Origin: Saccharibacillus brassicae
GTDB taxonomy: Bacteria; Bacillota; Bacilli; Paenibacillales; Paenibacillaceae
Reading direction: 5' to 3'
DNA length: 64,000 nucleotides
NCBI RefSeq assembly: GCF_006542275.1
Contig: NZ_CP041217.1
Coordinates: 2,961,501-3,025,500, forward strand
In this document: positions 10,535 to 21,200 of the stretch, one piece after another
How positions within the stretch are numbered: the stretch's first letter is position 1
Layout: the number at the start of each line of letters is the position of its first letter
Program-made: the position numbers and the translations under genes
Notes under the pieces: generated by a model
The model's database searches: none
Told to the model about the DNA's origin: nothing
Seen by the model: only the letters and a program-made list of their open reading frames with translations

Positions 10535-12943
10535 ATGGACAGCAGAAATTTCCGCACGGATCGAAAAGTCGAACAAAAATGGAGGAGAAGCGGGGTAGCG
10601 GCTTTGACCGCGCTGCTGGCCGTGACAGGGAGTCTGGCAGCCGTTCCGGCCCGGGCCGAGGGTGTGCCGGTATCCGGCGCGCGGCAGATCGCGGCCCAAG
10701 CGGACGCGGGTACGTCCGCAGCCGCCCACGCCGTGCGCGGCGTACGCAACGACGGGCAGACTGTGTCGGCCGCGAACGCGAACCATTACGAGACGGAACA
10801 TTTTCAAATTCTGTGGGGAAACGGCGGGAAGCATGAACAGGTCACGCCGGAGCTGCTCCAAGAAAGCGGGCGAACGCTGGAAGCCTGCTGGGAAGTCTAT
10901 GTGGACGTCCTGAAGATGCGGCCGTCTTTGGCTTCGGTCAACGGGGCAGCCGATCCGGCCCGAACGTACAAGATGAACGTGATCGTTATGGAGACCGGGC
11001 TTCCGAAGTACGAACAAGGCTGGGCGTTCGCCGGTATCGATTCCGACGGCTATCCGTACATCATGGCGGCGCCGGGTGCGCTGCGCGGCGATTCCGTCCT
11101 GCCGCACGAACTCGGCCATGCGATCCAGTTCGCGCACGGTCAGAACAGCTGGAGACACAGTGGGTACCTCGGTCCGTGGTACGAACCTGTCGCCAACTGG
11201 TTCCGCGAAGAATACGTCGTCAGCCAGCTGTACAAGCGCGGCGGATCGACGGGCCGACCGGAATTGACGTTCCCGTATTTGGCCGCGTCTTCGCTCACTC
11301 CGGTCAACGGACGCGCCTACTACGAAGCGTGGCCGATCCTGAAATATCTGGAAGAGAATCCGGACGACCTGGCCGGGTACGGCACCGGCTTCGTCGCCCA
11401 ACTGCTGGCTTCGGGCAATCCGGACAATTTGCAGGAATCGTTCTACGAACTGCTCGCGCGCACCAATTCCAAGACCGATATCCAAACCGCGATCGGACGT
11501 TATGCCGCGCATATGGCCACGTTCGATTTTCGCGAGAAAAAAGTGTACAACAACGAGGTGAAGCAGCAGCTGCAGCATGGCGGCATCTACTGGCAGCAGC
11601 TGTACACGATGCTGAACGCCGTAAGCGGGGAGCCGAACACGTATGCCGTTCCGGCCGAACGCGCCCCGCAGGCCGCCGGCTACAACGTCATTCCGCTCGA
11701 CGCGACGATACCGGCGGGCCAGACTTCGGTCTCGGTCCAAGCGACGCTGAACGGATCGACCCAGACGCCCGGCGCAGGCTGGACGGCGTATCTGGTCGCC
11801 GAGAACGCAAGCGGGGTCAGCCGCTACAGCGAGTCCTTCGAAAGCGGCGGCTCGGCCGAACTGACGGTGCACGCCGGGGAGAAAGCGTACGTCAGCGTGG
11901 CGGCCACGCCTACGCTTGAGAGCATGAGCGCTGTCAAGATCGGGATCGCAAGCTGGAACGGAGCCTTTTCCGAAAAAAAGGTACCGTTCGAGTCCAAGCC
12001 CCAGTATCCGTATACGCTCAAGCTTGATGGGGCGCAGCCGCAAACGCGCGGGATCGAGGGAGGCGCGGAGCATACGGTCGCGAAGAATCCGGTCGTGAAG
12101 AATACGTTCGCGGAGGACGCAGAGGATACGTTCACGGAGGACGCGGAGTATAGATTCGCGGAGGACGGGGAAGATACGTTCGCGGAGGACGCGGAGGATA
12201 GATTCACGGTGGACGGGGAAGATGCGTTTACGGAGGACGGGGAAGATACGTTCACGGAGGACGGGGAAGATACGTTCGCGGAGGACGAGGAAGATACGTT
12301 CACGGAGGACGCAGAAGATAGGTTCGCGGAGGATGGGGGATCTGCGCATCCGAACGGCGGAGGCTTCGTCGCCAACGGCGCAAGCGTGGACGAGAGTGTC
12401 TACGTCGGTCCGAACGCCCGGGTGCTTGACCGGGCAGTCGTAAAAGGCACGGCGCGCATCGAAGATAGAGCCGTCGTGCGCGGCGAAGCGAAGGTCGGCG
12501 GCAGCGCCCGCATCACGAACCACGCGCTCGTGCAGGGCGGCGCCCGGGTCGAAGGGTCCGCCGTCGTGAGCGGGTACGCGATCGTCGACGAGTCGGCGTT
12601 GGTCAAGGACCAGGCGCGCGTGGGCGGCCAGGCAATCGTCCGCGGCGAAGCGGTCGTATCCGGCAGCGGGCAGGTTCTGGAAAGCGCCCAAGCCTCGGGC
12701 TACTACGAGATCGGCGGGAATGCCGTCGTGAAAGGCCTCTCGCTCGTTAGAGGCGGGAGCCGGAGCGCCCACGGCGGAGCGCAGGGCGATGCCGTGACGT
12801 ACGGAGACTTTTTCGACGATCAAGGCTACACGCTCACCAGCGGAGCATTCTCGGGCTACCAAAGCGTGCAGGCTTCCGTGAACACGTTCAAAGACGGATA
12901 CGCGAAAAAAAGCGACGGCGGCTATGAGCGAGGAACGAATTGA
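10535..12943 (+). CDS. Secreted zincin-like protein with acidic repeats and beta-helix C-terminus
   Basis: 802-aa secreted protein. Signal peptide at about residues 1-41 (basic start, AALTALLAV core, cleavage after ARA). Residues 55-330 contain YETEHFQILWG and a zinc-metallopeptidase motif HELGH (191-195), then WYEPVANWF, whose Glu could be the third ligand. This resembles a family of unknown function (possibly DUF6055) rather than a characterised peptidase. Residues 390-500 look like beta-sandwich. About residues 525-605 hold ten imperfect 8-residue repeats of the type T-F-x-E-D-x-E-D. Residues 610-740 are hexapeptide-like repeats (pattern A-x-V-x-G) predicting a left-handed beta-helix. AGAGGAGG precedes the ATG. 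Function unknown; cell-surface binding plus proteolysis is a guess. Confidence 0.8.
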   Translation: MDSRNFRTDRKVEQKWRRSGVAALTALLAVTGSLAAVPARAEGVPVSGARQIAAQADAGTSAAAHAVRGVRNDGQTVSAANANHYETEHFQILWGNGGKHEQVTPELLQESGRTLEACWEVYVDVLKMRPSLASVNGAADPARTYKMNVIVMETGLPKYEQGWAFAGIDSDGYPYIMAAPGALRGDSVLPHELGHAIQFAHGQNSWRHSGYLGPWYEPVANWFREEYVVSQLYKRGGSTGRPELTFPYLAASSLTPVNGRAYYEAWPILKYLEENPDDLAGYGTGFVAQLLASGNPDNLQESFYELLARTNSKTDIQTAIGRYAAHMATFDFREKKVYNNEVKQQLQHGGIYWQQLYTMLNAVSGEPNTYAVPAERAPQAAGYNVIPLDATIPAGQTSVSVQATLNGSTQTPGAGWTAYLVAENASGVSRYSESFESGGSAELTVHAGEKAYVSVAATPTLESMSAVKIGIASWNGAFSEKKVPFESKPQYPYTLKLDGAQPQTRGIEGGAEHTVAKNPVVKNTFAEDAEDTFTEDAEYRFAEDGEDTFAEDAEDRFTVDGEDAFTEDGEDTFTEDGEDTFAEDEEDTFTEDAEDRFAEDGGSAHPNGGGFVANGASVDESVYVGPNARVLDRAVVKGTARIEDRAVVRGEAKVGGSARITNHALVQGGARVEGSAVVSGYAIVDESALVKDQARVGGQAIVRGEAVVSGSGQVLESAQASGYYEIGGNAVVKGLSLVRGGSRSAHGGAQGDAVTYGDFFDDQGYTLTSGAFSGYQSVQASVNTFKDGYAKKSDGGYERGTN
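12107..12340 (+). repeat. 24-bp coding tandem repeat (acidic 8-mers)
   Basis: About ten copies of a 24-base unit built on GAGGACGCGGAAGATACGTT lie inside the zincin-like gene. Each unit encodes eight residues rich in Glu and Asp, so copy-number changes keep the frame. Confidence 0.9.
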
Positions 12944-13009
12944 CGAAGTGACGGAGTGATCGGCCGGAGATTGGCGGATCGTGGCGGTCGGAAGCGCGGA
13001 GCAGCGGGC

Positions 13010-13054
13010 GCTGACCGGATACCTGCGAGCGCTGACGGACGCTGACCGGATACC
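13010..13054. repeat. Direct repeat GCTGACCGGATACC
   Basis: Two exact copies 31 bases apart (13010-13023 and 13041-13054) between the zincin-like gene and ppaC. A small hairpin, GTCGGTTT/AAACCGAC, lies at 13072-13097 and may end the upstream transcript weakly. Confidence 0.6.
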
Positions 13055-13169
13055 GGACGAGCGCCGAACAGGTCGGTTTTTAATCGGAGAAACCGACGGT
13101 TCTGCGCGCTCGACGTTCCTTTTTTGTGAAACGCCGACAATCGACGTGTTACGGTGCGGGAATTAATGA

Positions 13170-13175
13170 TATAAT
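13170..13175 (+). promoter_or_regulatory. -10 box of ppaC
   Basis: A perfect TATAAT about 45 bases before the ppaC start; the -35 at the right distance (TGTTAC) is poor. Confidence 0.5.
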
Positions 13176-13219
13176 TAGCATCGGAATTCAGGAGATAAGT
13201 TCAGAGGAGGCGTTAAACC

Positions 13220-14152
13220 ATGGCAAAGGTATTGGTTTTCGGTCACAAGAATCCGGATACGGACACGATCGCTTCGGCAATCGCGTACGCGGAATTGAAA
13301 AAGCAGCTGGGCGTGGACGCGGAAGCGGTCCGTCTGGGCGAAGTTAACGGCGAAACGGCGTACGCGCTGAAGCATTTCGGTATCGAAGCTCCGCGTCTCG
13401 TGGAGACGGTGGCAGACCAGTCCGAAGGCGTCATTCTCGTCGACCATAACGAAAGCCAGCAGAGCGCGGCGGACATCACGGACGCGCATGTGCTTGAAGT
13501 CATCGACCATCACCGCATCGCGAACTTCGAGACGGCTCACCCGCTGTACTATCGCGCCGAGCCTGTGGGCTGCACCGCGACGATCCTGAACAAATTGTAC
13601 AAAGAGAACGGCGTCGAGATCCGCAAAGAAATCGCGGGCCTCATGCTGTCCGCGATCGTGTCGGACTCCCTGCTGTTCAAATCGCCGACCTGCACCGAGC
13701 AGGACGTGGCGGCAGCCAAGGAACTGGCGGCAATCGCGGGCGTGGACGTCGACGTATACGGCCTCGACATGCTCAAAGCCGGCGCCGACCTGAGCGGCAA
13801 GACGGCGCAGGACCTCATCTCCATCGATGCCAAAGAATTCACGATGGGCGGCAGCAAAGTCGAAATCGCGCAGATCAATGCGGTCGACGTGGACGAAGTT
13901 CTGCTGCAGCAGGCCGAGCTCGAAGAAGCGCTCAAAGCAAAGATCGTCGACAAAGGACTGTCCCTGTTCGTTCTGGCGATTACGGACATCCTTAACAACG
14001 ACTCCGTCGCGATCGCGATCGGCAGCAAGACCGATGCCGTGGAACGCGCCTACGGCGTGACGCTTGAGAACAACAAAGCGCTGCTCAAAGGCGTCGTCTC
14101 CCGCAAATCGCAGATCGTACCGGTTCTGACGAAAGCTTTCGAAGAAGCGTAA
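13220..14152 (+). CDS. ppaC: Manganese-dependent inorganic pyrophosphatase
   Basis: 310-aa family II pyrophosphatase hydrolysing PPi to two phosphates, which pulls biosynthetic reactions forward; cytoplasmic. The N-terminal DHH domain shows GHKNPDTD (His9, Asp13, Asp15), the VDHNE motif and the DHH motif in VIDHHR, all metal ligands. The C-terminal DHHA2 domain ends with SRKSQIVP, whose Arg and Lys bind substrate. Length and motifs fit the Bacillus enzyme exactly. AGAGGAGG lies ten bases before the ATG. It stands alone, with its own -10 box and terminator. Confidence 0.97.
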   Translation: MAKVLVFGHKNPDTDTIASAIAYAELKKQLGVDAEAVRLGEVNGETAYALKHFGIEAPRLVETVADQSEGVILVDHNESQQSAADITDAHVLEVIDHHRIANFETAHPLYYRAEPVGCTATILNKLYKENGVEIRKEIAGLMLSAIVSDSLLFKSPTCTEQDVAAAKELAAIAGVDVDVYGLDMLKAGADLSGKTAQDLISIDAKEFTMGGSKVEIAQINAVDVDEVLLQQAELEEALKAKIVDKGLSLFVLAITDILNNDSVAIAIGSKTDAVERAYGVTLENNKALLKGVVSRKSQIVPVLTKAFEEA

Positions 14153-14251
14153 GCTTCGCTTGAGGATTTGAGCGCTTCGGCTGCCCGCGTGCAACCGGGG
14201 CAGCAGGTGGCAGGCGGTTACCGCCGCAATTAAATATTCGATCAAGCAAGG

Positions 14252-14276
14252 AGCGGCGTGCCACACGCCGCTTTTT
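14252..14276 (+). terminator. Terminator of ppaC
   Basis: AGCGGCGTG, loop CCA, CACGCCGCT, then a T run. Confidence 0.85.
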
Positions 14277-14313
14277 GCGTTTTGTTGGAACGAGGCAGCC
14301 GCATCGCCCTACT

Positions 14314-14461
14314 CGAAAATAACGGCACAGATCCACTTATTTTCGCCCGATCGGCCGATTTTGCTCAAATAACGGCCTGACGACAACTCATCGACCGTTA
14401 TGCGCGCCGGATCGTGTTTTTTTACGCCAAATCACGGCTGCTGCGCAGTTATTCGAAGCCT
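14314..14461. repeat. Three AATAACGG/CCGTTATT-type dyads
   Basis: Imperfect dyads near 14314-14348, 14364-14405 and 14428-14461, centres 54 and 60 bases apart. They belong to the same AAATAAC.../...GTTATTT family as the arrays at 53.3-53.8 kb and 62.6-62.9 kb. The remaining bases to the next gene show no clear signal. Confidence 0.6.
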
Positions 14462-14664
14462 CCCCGGCAAACGTCTCAAAACAAGTGCGCTCACGCAGCT
14501 AATTCGGACTCTGTCTTCTTCTGCCCGCGCCGATTGCGCTTTTCCCGCAACCTTTCATCCCCTATACTGAAAACAGAACGAACAACGCGCAGAAACGGGC
14601 CGGGCGTATCCGCCAAACGGTCGATCCACGCAAGAGACGAACGAAAGAAGCGAGGAGATTGCAT

Positions 14665-15423
14665 ATGCTGGGATTTGAACGCCGGGAGAAAATTATCGAA
14701 TTTTTGCGCCGGGACCAAAAAGTATTCGTGGCGGCGCTGAGCTCGCTGTTCGAGGTGACGGAAGAGACGATTCGCCGCGATCTGGAGAAGCTGGAAAAGG
14801 AAGGCATGGTCACGCGCACGTACGGCGGGGCTGTGCTGAATATTCATACGAACGAAGATTTGTCTTATCAGACCCGCCACACGACCAACCTGCCGGAGAA
14901 AAACGAGATTGCCCGCAAGCTGGCCCGGCTCGTGTCCGACGGCGATACGCTGATGGCCGATCCGAGCTCGACCGTGTTCGAAGCGCTGCGGGAATTGGGG
15001 AATACGAAAAAAAATCTCACCGTCATTACCAATTCCAGCATTATTTTCACCGAGTATGCCAAGCTTGGCCATACGGTGATCTCGACGGGAGGCACGCTGC
15101 GCCCGCATTCCAACTCGCTGGTCGGCGCGGTCGCGAACGAGACGGCGTCGAAGTACGTCGTCGATACGGCGCTGTTCAGCTGCAAAGGACTGTCGGCCGA
15201 ATACGGCGTGACCGATTCGAACGAGCCCGAGAGCGAACTGAAAAAAGTGATGCTGAAGCAGGCACGCAAAACGGTGCTGCTGGCAGACCATACCAAATTC
15301 GACCAGGTGGCGTTCGTCAAGCTGTTCGATCTGGGCGCCGTCGATTATGTGGTCACGGATCGCCGTCCGTCGGACGAATGGATGGAGCGGCTGGAGCTTG
15401 GCGGCGTCGAAGTGCTGTATTGA
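14665..15423 (+). CDS. DeoR/GlpR-family transcriptional regulator
   Basis: 252-aa regulator. ATG at 14665 is preferred over TTG at 14659 because GAGGAG stands six bases before it. The N-terminal helix-turn-helix carries the DeoR signature (RREKIIEFLRR, then VTEETIRRDLEKLE and RTYGGAVL). Residues 75-250 form the phosphosugar-binding sensor domain with its DGDTLMADPSST stretch and the late LADHTKF segment. Such proteins usually repress sugar-catabolic operons and respond to sugar phosphates. The target is unclear, since neither neighbour is an obvious sugar operon; the ligand is therefore unassigned. It faces the convergent EAL gene across a shared terminator. Confidence 0.9.
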   Translation: MLGFERREKIIEFLRRDQKVFVAALSSLFEVTEETIRRDLEKLEKEGMVTRTYGGAVLNIHTNEDLSYQTRHTTNLPEKNEIARKLARLVSDGDTLMADPSSTVFEALRELGNTKKNLTVITNSSIIFTEYAKLGHTVISTGGTLRPHSNSLVGAVANETASKYVVDTALFSCKGLSAEYGVTDSNEPESELKKVMLKQARKTVLLADHTKFDQVAFVKLFDLGAVDYVVTDRRPSDEWMERLELGGVEVLY

Positions 15424-15496
15424 GCGATTTTTCTTTTTTTTGCAGAGCTGTGGCGTCGCGGAGAGCGGATGGAGAACCGTTCGGCGCCGCGCGGCA

Positions 15497-15538
15497 AAAA
15501 GGCCGCCCGCGTCGTCGATTGACGCCGGGCGGCCTTTT
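15497..15538. terminator. Bidirectional terminator
   Basis: AAAAGGCCGCCCG...CGGGCGGCCTTTT serves the DeoR gene from the left and the EAL gene from the right. Confidence 0.85.
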
Positions 15539-15581
15539 GATGCAGCAGGGTCGTGCGGGAGAGCGGCTTGTGCAAGCCGGC

Positions 15582-17993
15582 TCAGGAACCGAGCTTGCGC
15601 TGATCGAAGCCGAGCGCGTAGAAGTCTTCGGCCGCGACCGGCTTGCCGTAATAGAAGCCCTGGGCCGTAAAGCAGCGCAGTCCGCGCAGCAGCTGCACCT
15701 GTTCTTCGTGCTCGATGCCTTCGGCGATGATGCGAAGGTCGAGCTGCCGGGCCATGCTGAGAATCATCTCGACGATGGCGAGGCTGTTGGCGTGCGTGGC
15801 GATGCCTTTGATGAACGAGCGGTCGATCTTCAGGCAGTCGATCGGCAGCATCTGCAAATAGCTCAGCGAGCTGTAACCGGTGCCGAAATCGTCCAGGCTG
15901 ATCGAGATGCCGGCCTGCTTGAGGCGGCCTAGAATCTCGATGACCTGTTCTTCGTTGTTCATCATCGCGCTCTCGGTCACTTCGAGTTCCAGCAGCTTCG
16001 TATCGTAGTTCAACTCGGCCAGCGTCGACAGGATGCTCTCGACGATATCGGTCTGCATAAGATGGATCTGCGACAGGTTGACCGCTACGGGAACGGGCGG
16101 GTGCCCTTCCCGCATCCACTGCTGCATCTGCAGGCAGGCGGTGCGCAGCACCCAGCGCTCAAGCGGCACGATCAGGCCGGTCTCCTCGGCGATCGAGATG
16201 AATTTGAGCGGAGGGACCATGCCGAGCTTCGGATGCTTCCAGCGCACGAGCGCTTCGAGGCCGACCAGCTCGCCGGTGCGGATATCCACTTTGGGCTGGT
16301 AGAACAGAACCAGGTCGCCGTATTCGATCGCGGCCTGCAGGTCGCGTTCGAGGATCAGCCGCTCGTGATTTTCGAGCGCGCGGCTGCGGTCGAAAAACGC
16401 GAAGCGTCCGCCGCCGCGGCTCTGGGCGTCGAAGCGCGCCAGATCGGCATGCTTGAACAGCGTGTCGCTGTCCGCTCCGTCCTCGGGGAAGCGGGCGATG
16501 CCGATGCTCGCCGTCAGGCTGACCATCTGCTGGCCGATCCGGAACGGCAGCGAGAATTGTTCGCTGATCCGCCGGGCCGCGCCGAGCGGATCGAGGCCGG
16601 CCGGCAGCGCGGCGATGAACTCGTCCGCCGTCGAGCGGGACAGCAGCGTGCCTTCCGGCAGTTCCCGGGCCAGAATCCGGGCCGCATGGGCGATAACTTT
16701 GTCGCCGAATTCGTGGCCGAACAGATCGTTGATCTTCTTGAAGCGATCGAAATCGATAAAGAACAGATGGAACGGCGAAGCCGAAATGTCCAGCGTCAAC
16801 CGATCGACATGTTCGCGCATATACTTGCGGTTGTTCAAGCCGGTCAACTCGTCGTGGTAAGCGAGATGGCGAATCTTTTCTTCGGTTTTCTTGCTGTCCG
16901 TTATGTTTTTGGCGATACTGTAAGCGCCGGTGAAGCGGCGTTCGATCAGGATCGGCAGCGACGTCAGATTCAGGTACGTCTCCGATTCGCGGCCTTCGAC
17001 ATGCAGCCTGATGTCGATTTCGTCGGACAGTCCCCGCATCACCTTCTCGTAATGATCGAGAATTTTGTCCTGCTGGTCGGGCGTCGTCCATTCCGTCAGC
17101 ATATGCAGGTCCGTGCCTTCGGGCAGGCGGCTGAGCATCTCCCGGGCCCGCCCGTTCATGTCCACGATGCGCCCGCCGTCGTCCAGCGCGAACACGGCGT
17201 CGGGATTATGGGCGAACAGCGACATATAATGCGTCTCGGTCGCCTGCAGCTCCCGGTATTTGCGTTCCGCGTCTTCTTCCCGGTAGCGGTCGGTCAGAAT
17301 CATAAGTCCGGCCGCTACCGCAAACAGCAGAATGTAAGGCACCAGATGGTCGGTCGCGCCGGCCATGGACGTATCGATGTCCGGGGGCAGCGCCGACAGC
17401 GTCATGACGGCCGGGGTGATCGTGATGCCGACGGCCGAGAACAGCAGGCCGGCCGGCGGGAACCGTTCGAGAATGCGTCCCGTTCGCCGCGAGACGAGCA
17501 GCGCCAGGCGCACGAGCGGGAACAGGGCCGAGAACAGGCCGATCGCCGCCGTCAGCAGCACTTCGGGCCGAAGATCGACCCGTCCGAAAATAATGAATAC
17601 ATTCGAGTAATTGAATGCCATAATCGAGAGAGTCAGGATCGCCGAGGTACTGACAAAGTGCACGGCGCCTTTCCAGCCTTCCGCGTCGCCGGTCAGCCGA
17701 AGGGCCAGCAGGCAGATGAGCAGGCCGGCCGCGGGAGGAAACAGCAAATAGACCGGTTCGTAGGAAGCGGCCGGAACGGGCAGCACGGACAAAGTCCCGA
17801 ACAGCACCGTTCCGCCGAAGCAGGCGGCCATCGCAAGCAGTTGGGGCAGGCGTTCGCGCGTCGACAAATCCTTGAGGGAATGAACGCCGCCGACCGTCAC
17901 CACGGCAATCATCACGCAGGCAATGATCGAGCAGAGAAGTCCCGCTGCGGCAAAGTATTCGTTCAATATAATCATCTTGGAGTAGTTGCTCAT
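15582..17993 (-). CDS. Membrane PAS-GGDEF-EAL protein, probable c-di-GMP phosphodiesterase
   Basis: 803-aa membrane protein. About seven hydrophobic helices fill residues 10-235, then a PAS domain (about 250-370), a GGDEF domain (380-535) and an EAL domain (545-795). The cyclase signature is degenerate, TADEF at 455-459 in place of GGDEF, so diguanylate cyclase activity is unlikely and the domain may act as a GTP sensor. The EAL domain looks active: LEALVRW, AVNLSQ, LEVTES, DDFGTGYSS, KIDRSF and AEGIEHEEQ supply the metal and catalytic residues. I therefore infer c-di-GMP hydrolysis tuned by the membrane and PAS sensors. The ribosome site almost abuts the ATG (AAAAAGG), so the start could be Met7. 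Convergent with the DeoR gene, divergent from the hybrid kinase. Confidence 0.9.
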   Translation of the reverse strand: MSNYSKMIILNEYFAAAGLLCSIIACVMIAVVTVGGVHSLKDLSTRERLPQLLAMAACFGGTVLFGTLSVLPVPAASYEPVYLLFPPAAGLLICLLALRLTGDAEGWKGAVHFVSTSAILTLSIMAFNYSNVFIIFGRVDLRPEVLLTAAIGLFSALFPLVRLALLVSRRTGRILERFPPAGLLFSAVGITITPAVMTLSALPPDIDTSMAGATDHLVPYILLFAVAAGLMILTDRYREEDAERKYRELQATETHYMSLFAHNPDAVFALDDGGRIVDMNGRAREMLSRLPEGTDLHMLTEWTTPDQQDKILDHYEKVMRGLSDEIDIRLHVEGRESETYLNLTSLPILIERRFTGAYSIAKNITDSKKTEEKIRHLAYHDELTGLNNRKYMREHVDRLTLDISASPFHLFFIDFDRFKKINDLFGHEFGDKVIAHAARILARELPEGTLLSRSTADEFIAALPAGLDPLGAARRISEQFSLPFRIGQQMVSLTASIGIARFPEDGADSDTLFKHADLARFDAQSRGGGRFAFFDRSRALENHERLILERDLQAAIEYGDLVLFYQPKVDIRTGELVGLEALVRWKHPKLGMVPPLKFISIAEETGLIVPLERWVLRTACLQMQQWMREGHPPVPVAVNLSQIHLMQTDIVESILSTLAELNYDTKLLELEVTESAMMNNEEQVIEILGRLKQAGISISLDDFGTGYSSLSYLQMLPIDCLKIDRSFIKGIATHANSLAIVEMILSMARQLDLRIIAEGIEHEEQVQLLRGLRCFTAQGFYYGKPVAAEDFYALGFDQRKLGS

Positions 17994-18114
17994 CCTTTTT
18001 CAGCTCGTTTCGTGTTAAGGTCCTTGTTCTTATATCGACGGGAAGCGGGCAAACGGATAGATGAAACGAGTCGATTCTTCAAACTCTTCGACGTAATTCG
18101 ACAATGAAAAAGGG

Positions 18115-18143
18115 TTTGGATTTGAAAAAAATAATTGTATACT
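18115..18143 (+). promoter_or_regulatory. Promoter of the multi-PAS hybrid kinase
   Basis: TTTGGA (18115-18120), a 17-bp spacer and TATACT (18138-18143), about 90 bases before the start codon. Confidence 0.5.
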
Positions 18144-18230
18144 ATTGGTAAAACGACCGTGCGCGGAAAGCCGGCGGCGGGAGAATCCGGTCAGCCGGGG
18201 CCGAATCTGCGGCAGAACGAGGGGAATGCA

Positions 18231-21200
18231 ATGAGCAAGCAGCCGGAACGGGAAGACCCGATTTTTGAACGAATTTACGAGCAGTCTCCGGTCGGCATCG
18301 CCGTTCTGGCCGTCGGCAGGGGGCGGGTTCTGTACGCCAACGCCAAGTTCGGCCGGATTTTCGGCTGCGAGGCCGACGCGCTGAAGGGTCTCGAATGCGC
18401 GGATCATCTGCTCGGCGGCGATACGCCGGAATCGAAAAAGATCGATGCGGAAATACTCGAAACGTTGGCCGATCCGCAGCAGCCCCGCGAATTCGAGCGC
18501 AGATGCCGCCGAAGCGACGGCAGCTTCGTCTGGATCTCTTTTCACGTGTCCGAGTTGGATATCGCCCGCGAGCCGGGCACACGCTGCCTCGTCGTGCATG
18601 CGCTCGACGTGACGACCGAGCATCAGGACCGGCAGAAACTGATGGAGAACAGCGAAGCTTACCAGGTGCTGATGCAGGGCACGCGGGAATTGGTTACCCA
18701 GACTTCGATGGAAGGCTTCCTGCTGTACGCGTCGCCTTCGGTGAAGACGCTGATCGGCTACGACCCGGAAGAAATGGTCGGCCGGCACCGATCGGAATTT
18801 TACCATGCCGACGATGTCAATCCCGTCTCCAACCTGAAGACCCGGGATGCGCAGGGGCAGATCTTCATGCGCCGCATCAAGCACAAAGACGGCCGGTACC
18901 TGTGGTTCGAGACGATGTTCCGCATCCTCAAGGGACGCGCCGGCGAACCCGACACGATCATGGGCATCGGCCGCGACGTAACCACACGCAAAATGTTCGA
19001 GGACATGCTCGACGAAGTGCAGCGGATCGCGCATATCGGCTCGTGGGAATGGAACCTGGCGGAAGAACGCATCCATTACTCGGAAGAAACGATGCGCATT
19101 TTCGAAGGGGAATTGGAACAGGACGAGAGCTATCCGAAGTCGCTGCTGCGTATTTTGCATCCGTCCGATCAGGCGAAGCTGCTCGATTATACGGAGCGCA
19201 TGCTGCGCGGAGAAGCCGAACCTTTCGTGACGTACCGGGTTATCCTGTCCGACCGCACGGTCAAGACGATTCGCAGCCAGTACGAGCTGTGGCGCGGGCC
19301 GGGCGGAGAAGCGCTGCGCCTAGTCGGCATGACCCAGGACATCACGCAGCAGGCGACCATCGAGAACCTGATTCGCGAGAGCGAGCAGCGCTACAAGTCG
19401 TTGTTCGACTACAACCCGTCCGGCGTATACGCCTATGATCTGGAAGGGCGGTACGTGACCGTGAACGCCAGCCAGGAGAAGCTGACCGGCTACGCGGAAG
19501 GCGAACTGATCGGCGTCCCGATCGCCGACCTGGCCGTGCCCGAGCATCGCGGCCGCGTCGAAGCGGGCTTCGACAGCGTCAAGCGCGGCGAAGCGCAGAC
19601 GTACGAAGCCCGCCTCACGCGCAAAGACGAGAGTCTGATCGATGTCAGCATCACGAACACGCCGATCATCGTCGACGGCCGCATCGTCGGCGCTTACGGC
19701 ATCGCAAGCGATATTACCGAACGCAAGCGGCATCTGGCGCAGATCGAGAAGCTGAGCTACGAGCATACGCTGATCCTGAATTCCGTCTCCGAAGGCATCT
19801 TCGGGACGGATCTGGAAGGGGGACTCGTATTTATCAATCCGGCGGGCGCGGAGATGCTCGGTTCGCGTCCGAACGAAGCGATCAAGGGGCTGAATCTGGC
19901 GACGATCCAGCAGACGAGCCCGGACGGCATCGAATACGATCCGTACGATTCGCCGCTTATGCGCGCGCTGCGAACGGGGGAATCGCATCAGGACATCGAT
20001 TCGGTGTTCTGGCGTAGCGACGGGTCGAGCTTCCTCGCGTCGTACCGCGTGACTCCGCTGTACGATCAGGGCGAACGCAAAGGCGCGGTCGTCGTCTTCA
20101 CCGACATTACCGGCGAGAAAGAGATCATTCGCGCCAAGGAATCGGCGGAGCGCGCGGACCGGGCCAAATCGGAGTTCCTCGCGATCATGAGCCACGAGCT
20201 GCGCACGCCGATGAACGGCGTGATCGGCATGACGACGCTGCTCGGCGAGACGGAACTCGACGATTCGCAGCGCTCGTACGTCGAGATCATCGCCCAGAGC
20301 AGCGAGAGCCTGATGCATATCCTGAACGAGATTCTGGATTTCAGCAAAATCGAAGCCGGCAAAATGACGCTCGAAGAAGAGCCGATGCAGGTCCGCCATC
20401 TGCTGGAGCAGGCGATCGACCTGTTCTCGCCGCGGGCGTTGGAGAAAGGGCTGATCCTGAACGCGGAAGTCGCGCCTTCCGTGCCGGAAGTGCTGATCGG
20501 CGATCCGGCCAAGTTCCGCCAGGTGTTGGTGAACCTCGTCAGCAACGCGATCAAGTTCACCGAAGCGGGCGGCGTGTCGATCACGATCGAGCCTGGATTT
20601 TTCCATCATCCGAACGGGTTGACGCTGGAAGTGTCGGTGCGCGACACGGGCATCGGCATCGCGCCGGAGAAGCAGGGCCTGCTGTTCCAGTCGTTCTCCC
20701 AGATCGATCCTTCGATCAACCGGAGATACGGCGGCACGGGTCTCGGGCTCGCCATCTGCAAAAAGCTGGTCGAGCTGATGAACGGATTCATCGGCGTGCA
20801 GAGCCGGGAAGGGGAAGGCTCGAACTTCCACTTCACGCTTCCGCTCAACGTGCCGGAAGAAGAACTGCCCGACGCGATCGGCGGCAAGGAAGAACTGGCT
20901 CTGCCGCTTCGGGTCTCGGACAACGACGCGCCGGAACAATTGGCGTCGTTCGCGGCTGCGGAAGAGACGCTGCGCGTGCTGATCGCCGAAGACCATCCGG
21001 TCAACCGGCGCCTGCTCGAAGAGATGCTGATCAAGTTCGGCTGCGTCTGCGATCTGGCGGTGAACGGCCGCGAAGCCGTCGAAGCGGTGTCCAGCCATGC
21101 GTACGATCTGGTATTTATGGACGTGCAGATGCCGGAGATGGACGGCGTCGCCGCGACCCGGCGAATCCGCGAGATGCGGGGCAGCCAGAAGCCGCCGATC

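Noticed and set aside
10484..12862. 792-codon minus-strand open frame opposite the zincin-like gene
   Set aside because: Low-complexity Arg/Val-rich product and no start signals; the plus strand has signal peptide, HELGH and repeats.
16062..18107. 681-codon plus-strand open frame opposite the EAL gene
   Set aside because: Codon shadow; the product has His/Gln/Arg-rich nonsense composition.
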